A stretch of DNA of 64,000 bases, taken from Bradysia coprophila (lineage: Eukaryota > Arthropoda > Insecta > Diptera > Sciaridae). The notes below the pieces were generated by a model. It did not search any database and had not been told where the DNA came from. It saw nothing but the letters and a program-made list of their open reading frames with translations. Made by a program: the position numbers and the translations under genes. Shown one piece after another: positions 60,505-64,000 of this stretch (positions are counted from its first letter, which is position 1; every line of letters starts with the position of its first letter). Location of the stretch: contig NW_023503670.1 in assembly GCF_014529535.1 (NCBI RefSeq), positions 1,426,001 through 1,490,000 of the forward strand, in the 5' to 3' direction.

Positions 60505-60573
60505 TTCGCACTAGATGTCGATTGTCGATCCGAGGCGAAGCCGAGGTCGACAAGACGTCGTGTGCGAAAAAAT
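60505..60573. repeat. Palindrome with TCCGAGGCGAAGCCGAGG apex
   Basis: Arms GGTATTTTTTCGCAC and TGTCGATTGTCGA (left) face TCGACAAGACGTC and GTGCGAAAAAATACC (right). The loop is the same 18 bases as at 42440-42457, with different stems. Confidence 0.75.
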
Positions 60574-60814
60574 ACCGGAATACCTACCGTGGTAGATACA
60601 ACGTTTTTCGCAATTTCGGGCCATAATCACCTTTCCAATGCAAAATATTACCAAAATTTCTCCCAAACATTCACATGCAAACATGAATTCATTTGAACGA
60701 TCAGGCAACCTGCACTATATACACATTGCAATGTGATGTATAGAGACGCGCTAAATAAAATCAAGTAGTCAATGCTTAGTATGTACGCTTCAACAATGCG
60801 TTCTGTATAATTGT

Positions 60815-60900
60815 GTGACTCTGTAGCCGAATGGCTATGGTCGTTGCTTGGTGTTTGGAAGAATTTTGGTGTTGGATGTTCAAATCCTGGTCTGTGCAAA
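60815..60900 (+). pseudogene. tRNA-like sequence (tRNA-derived SINE?)
   Basis: TAGCCGAATGGCTATGG matches a pol III A box and ATGTTCAAATCCTGG a B box, about 60 bp apart as in a tRNA with a long variable arm. The acceptor stem does not pair. It is probably a tRNA-derived retroposon inside the 8-kb element and not a tRNA gene. Confidence 0.4.
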
Positions 60901-61376
60901 GTTTTTATTTAAAAAATTTAGTCTTTCTTAAACGTACTAAGCTATGTAGCGTGCGAAAAAAATGTGAAAAAGCCCAAGTGCGAAAAAAATAATCAAAAAC
61001 GCACTGTGAAATAAATACCTTCAAAACGACATTAAATGGATGAATGGAAAGGTGATGATTATGGACCGGAATTGCGAAAAACAAATTACCATTCATTTAT
61101 TCACTTTTATCTCAATCTTCTTTTCGTTCTCATTTCAAAATTATTTCTCTTTGCAATCAATTATTACCATATTTTCTCATATGTAGAAAAAGCAAAACTT
61201 TAGTTTTGTTACTTTTTCTTCAACCAAACTCCTTATATACTAAAACAAAACTTTTTTTTTGAAAACCAAAATTCTTTATATACTTACAAAACTTTTTTTG
61301 AAAACAAAAATATTTTTTGGAAACAAAAATTTTTTTTGAAAAGATATGCTAAAAGATATGCCAAAAAAAATACCGT

Positions 61377-61579
61377 GATTGTTTACAATGAAAATTCTGA
61401 ATTTTTGTGCATTTGTCTATTTCAATTCTCGGTTGGCACAAAGCATGATGTGTTACACGTATTGTAATGAGATTTTTTCAGCACACGACCCAATTTTCCT
61501 TACTCGCTCCGCTCGTAAGGAAAACTTGGGTCTAGTGCTGAAAAAATCAACATTACAATACTTGTAACACAACATACTA
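61377..61579 (+). repeat. Repeat family A, right half (split copy)
   Basis: It resumes with GATTGTTTACAATGAAAATT and ends AACATACTA, completing the copy interrupted at 53378. Confidence 0.9.
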
Positions 61580-61770
61580 TTTCATGCTTCGGGGCCGAAA
61601 ATGAGGGCAATTTTTCGAATTTTCTCGGGTTTCCGGCCCTCTGCATGAAAACTCACATGTGCACCTGTTGGGGACGGTTGATTTAAGGCACTTTCGCTTG
61701 TAGACCTCACTTCGTTCGGCCCACAATCCGCGAAATTGCCTAAAATCAATCGTCCAAAACAGGTACACAA
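61579..61770. repeat. Two small palindromes with GC-rich centres
   Basis: The first, about 61584-61648, has arms CATGC and GGCCGAAA, with TTTCCGGCC and GCATG. The second, about 61666-61764, has arms CACCTGTT, GACGGTTGATTTAAGGCA and TTCGC, mirrored by GCGAA, TGCCTAAAATCAATCGTC and AACAGGT; its centre reads CACTTCGTTCGGCCC. Confidence 0.6.
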
Positions 61771-61907
61771 ATGACTATTCGATTGATTAAAACCCAGTCA
61801 CTTGAAACGTACATTTTTGGAATGTTTCTATCCCACTCGATCTAACGACTTCGAAATATAGTTGTCTCACTCGCACTGATGGCAATTCAAAGTGACTGGT
61901 TGAAACC

Positions 61908-62870
61908 AAGGTTCTGAAAGAACAGGTGAGGATACTTCTGAGTTGATCACGTAGGCGGTGACATACAAATTTTGATAAATTTGATAAAAACTTTTTTTTT
62001 TCTTCAAGTTGACATTTCAAAAAATCTGTAATGAATGTGTTTCACAAAAAGAATCTATTTGTCAAAATGTGCAAGGTTCTGAAAGAACAGGTTAAGACAC
62101 TTACGAAGGCGGGTGCAACACAAATCTTGACAATTCAGACATGTATATTGTTTGAAAAGTCAACTTGAAAATATAAAATATAAAATTTTCCCAACATAGG
62201 AGAATGATGTTCAGAAACTAAGAAGAAATGTAATAGAGGTTTTCCATATTTTAGTACATTCTGTCATAAAATTACTGCTGTCACTGCGCTTATTTTCACT
62301 GCTGTGACATTTCATACGAATGAATCATTGTGAAGTTGTTTCACAAAAAAAATATTCTAGTAAGAATGAAGTACTATAAAAAAGTGTGGCGCCTCTACAG
62401 GCCAACCGACTAGGCGAATAGTTGGCGCTACAAGAAAATTTTGATCACACAGCCTTCGTGATCAACTCGAAGTGTCTTAACCTGTTCTTTCAGAAGGCGG
62501 GTGACACCAAAATTTATAAACAGATAGTGTGAGAAATCAACTTGAAGAAAATGTTTTTCTCGAAAATTCAGAATTTTGTTTTTGTTAAGGAGTCAGGACA
62601 CACCTCCAAAAAAAATTCTAAAAATCTAGAATTTCATCTTTTATTTTGATAATTTTTTTTGAGGTGTTCCCTGACTCCTTAACAAAAATCCAGGGAGCCG
62701 AGATCTGATTAGCCGCAATTGTCGACACTGTGACGTTCCATTTTACATATAAACTTCGCAGCCGTTAATAACTTCGTGACCGTCTCAGAGTTGTCTTAAC
62801 CTGTTCTTTCAGAACCTTGGTATCACCCGCCTTCGGGAGTGTCTTAGCCTGTTCACTCAGAACAGAACTT
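61908..62870. repeat. Clustered copies of an AAGGTTCTGAAAGAACAGG repeat
   Basis: The unit AAGGTTCTGAAAGAACAGGT, usually followed by AAGACACTTC, GATCACGAAGGCG and GTGACACC, occurs at about 61910 and 62072 (plus) and in inverse form at about 62460-62500, 62786-62818 and 62840. Another copy is at 46430. A separate hairpin (62583-62690) has arms GTTAAGGAGTCAGG and CCTGACTCCTTAAC. Together they form an irregular inverted cluster, probably decayed transposon ends. Confidence 0.6.
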
Positions 62871-63398
62871 GAAACAGAGACCCTAAAATTTAGAATCAGG
62901 ATGAAGCCCTGATCGTTCGTAATTTTAAGAATTCGTAACTTGACAGTTCTTAATTTTTTTTATTATTTTGGTTTATTAGCCAACGGCGGTTGAATCTTGC
63001 TGTCTACAGTTACAATGTTATTCCAAGACATGGTTAGTTATTAGTTATCATTACACAGCATGTCTACTTTCATTTATACGCTCAACTCTCAACTGCCAAC
63101 CGTAAAATATTCTCTTTTTTGCCTGATCCTAAACTGTATGTTATTTTGTTCAATTTTTCATATTCACACTCTTGATGCTATCAACAGTCACATAGATGTC
63201 GCTATTCACCGAAAAAAAAATCGTAAATTGTCGTGTCAAAAAATGCATACATCAAAACTTGAGAAAACGTCAATAAAAAATTTGGTGAAACTTTTTCCAG
63301 GCTACAAAACGAAGGAACTGCCCAACAACTAGATTCAATCAAATAAAAAATCGTTCAATAAATTTTATGGTAATTCAGCGTTTCGGATATCATCTAAA
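62871..63398. other. Upstream region of GOLPH3
   Basis: This AT-rich sequence contains an open frame at 63060-63332 without any signature. It presumably holds the promoter and 5' untranslated region of the GOLPH3 gene. Confidence 0.4.
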
Positions 63399-63587
63399 AT
63401 GAACCGCAGTGATGGTTTGGTGAGACGAATTAAAACTCGTTCTGATGTCGATGCAAACAGTTCAGCTGGCAATGAAGAAAACGATAATAGTCCCGATCGA
63501 GATGAAGAATTGGAAGACAACGATTCGAAGGAGACCCGATTGACATTGATGGAAGAAGTTCTACTGTTGGGGCTCAAAGACAAAGAG
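63399..63587 (+). CDS. Golgi phosphoprotein 3, first coding exon (partial)
   Basis: The ATG opens 63 codons beginning MNRSDGLVRRIKTRSDVDAN and ending ETRLTLMEEVLLLGLKDKE at a GTGAGT donor (phase 0). GOLPH3 binds phosphatidylinositol-4-phosphate on trans-Golgi membranes and links them to myosin and glycosyltransferase retention. The disordered acidic N-terminus and the first helix of the GPP34 domain (KETRLTLMEEVLLLGLKD) are seen. The next residues in the family, GYTSFW, must lie in the next exon, beyond the window. The open frame continuing to 63752 after the donor is intron. Confidence 0.92.
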
Positions 63588-64000
63588 GTGAGTCGAACGG
63601 AAAAAGTTCACTTTGATTTTTGTTGCAACGTTGACGAGTTATGTTACATTGGTGCTGATGAGGGTCAAGGTAGAGTTGTTTATGTGAAGTTTGCATTTCT
63701 TTGTCGTGACCTCACATGCTTTGCAGCATCAGATATGTTTTGTGTTAAATAAACACACACGAAAATTGTACTTCAATCAAATTCGTATTCGATTATAAAG
63801 TGAATTTTCATTTCAAAGTGTTTGAATGTGATGCTATAATTACAATTGAAAGTTCCACTTTGTGTAAATTGGTTACGAAATGACTCATGTTACCCACAAA
63901 AAATTCTTCAAACGCGTATTGTGTTAGATAAGCGCGAACGTACGTTTTCCTCATTTAGTTGATTGGTTGGTACATTTTTGTCGCTTTCTAGTTTTTAATT
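63588..64000 (+). other. GOLPH3 intron 1, incomplete
   Basis: The sequence following the GTGAGT donor has no further recognisable GOLPH3 exon before the window ends. Confidence 0.7.

Larger units (their letters stand above)
53379..61376. mobile_element. 8.0-kb long-TIR foldback/Mutator-like element
   Basis: It is bounded by terminal inverted repeats of about 240 bp (53379-53620 and about 61133-61376) beginning ACGGTATTTTTTTTGGCATA and appearing nearly identical by eye. GATTGTTTA flanks both sides (53370-53378 and 61377-61385), a 9-bp target duplication. The target is a family A repeat, and intact copies give the empty-site sequence. The interior has degenerate GGAGATAAAAA units (54930-55120) facing TTTTATCTCC units (55120-55390 and 59100-59600), three copies of a GC-rich cassette, a 52-bp repeat, and a nested LINE derivative. 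No transposase frame was recognised, so it is probably non-autonomous. Long inverted repeats with a 9-bp duplication suit Mutator-like or foldback types. Confidence 0.85.

Noticed and set aside
61379-61567. 62-codon frame MFTMKILNFC... seen at three places
   Set aside because: It is a by-product of repeat family A; the differences among copies do not look like protein selection and the frame spans a palindrome.

Overview
This window is AT-rich nuclear DNA of an insect, most likely a nematoceran dipteran. A fungus-gnat-type (sciarid) genome is my best guess but unproven. The evidence is a four-cysteine odorant-binding protein, a juvenile-hormone-acid-methyltransferase-like gene, a clan-3-type cytochrome P450, very short introns (52-67 bp in five genes) and dense transposon debris. 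No bacterial operons, CRISPR arrays or viral genes were seen. Layout: 1-9 kb is repeats and palindromic elements with no convincing gene. 9.12-22.45 kb is a sphingomyelin-synthase-family gene on the plus strand with a proposed first coding exon at 9121-9222, a roughly 9.4 kb first intron, and four firm exons from 18621. 25.9-26.9 kb is a dispersed repeat also present at 1-1378. 27.36-30.73 kb holds a two-exon JHAMT-like methyltransferase and a complete five-exon P450. 31-33 kb is repeats. 33.75-34.35 kb is an odorant-binding protein; 34.85-35.91 kb (minus) is quinolinate phosphoribosyltransferase in four exons; 38.63-40.24 kb (minus) is an ADP-ribosylglycohydrolase in four exons. 40.6-50.3 kb is a large accessory block: hAT-type elements with 8-bp target duplications, a 130-bp element with a 9-bp duplication, and a 19-bp self-complementary satellite that changes strand and is split by a 3264-bp hAT-type element. 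50.7-52.86 kb is a convergent pair, ZNF277-like zinc finger (plus) and SYF2 splicing factor (minus), with abutting polyadenylation signals. 53.38-61.38 kb is a 7998-bp element with roughly 240-bp near-identical terminal inverted repeats and a 9-bp target duplication; it split an older repeat and carries a LINE derivative encoding only ORF1 between two identical 247-bp direct repeats. 63.40-63.59 kb is the first coding exon of GOLPH3, which runs off the window. The coding genes look like an ordinary mixture of lipid, hormone or xenobiotic, chemosensory, NAD, splicing and Golgi genes with no obvious shared pathway. The most unusual signal is structural. At least seven distinct palindromic elements carry GCGAAGC or GCGGAGC at or near their symmetry centre. 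This heptamer class is known to form exceptionally stable DNA mini-hairpins. At three loci the same 18-base apex, TCCGAGGCGAAGCCGAGG, tops stems of unrelated sequence. All splice junctions, boundaries and target duplications were read by eye and have not been tested by alignment.
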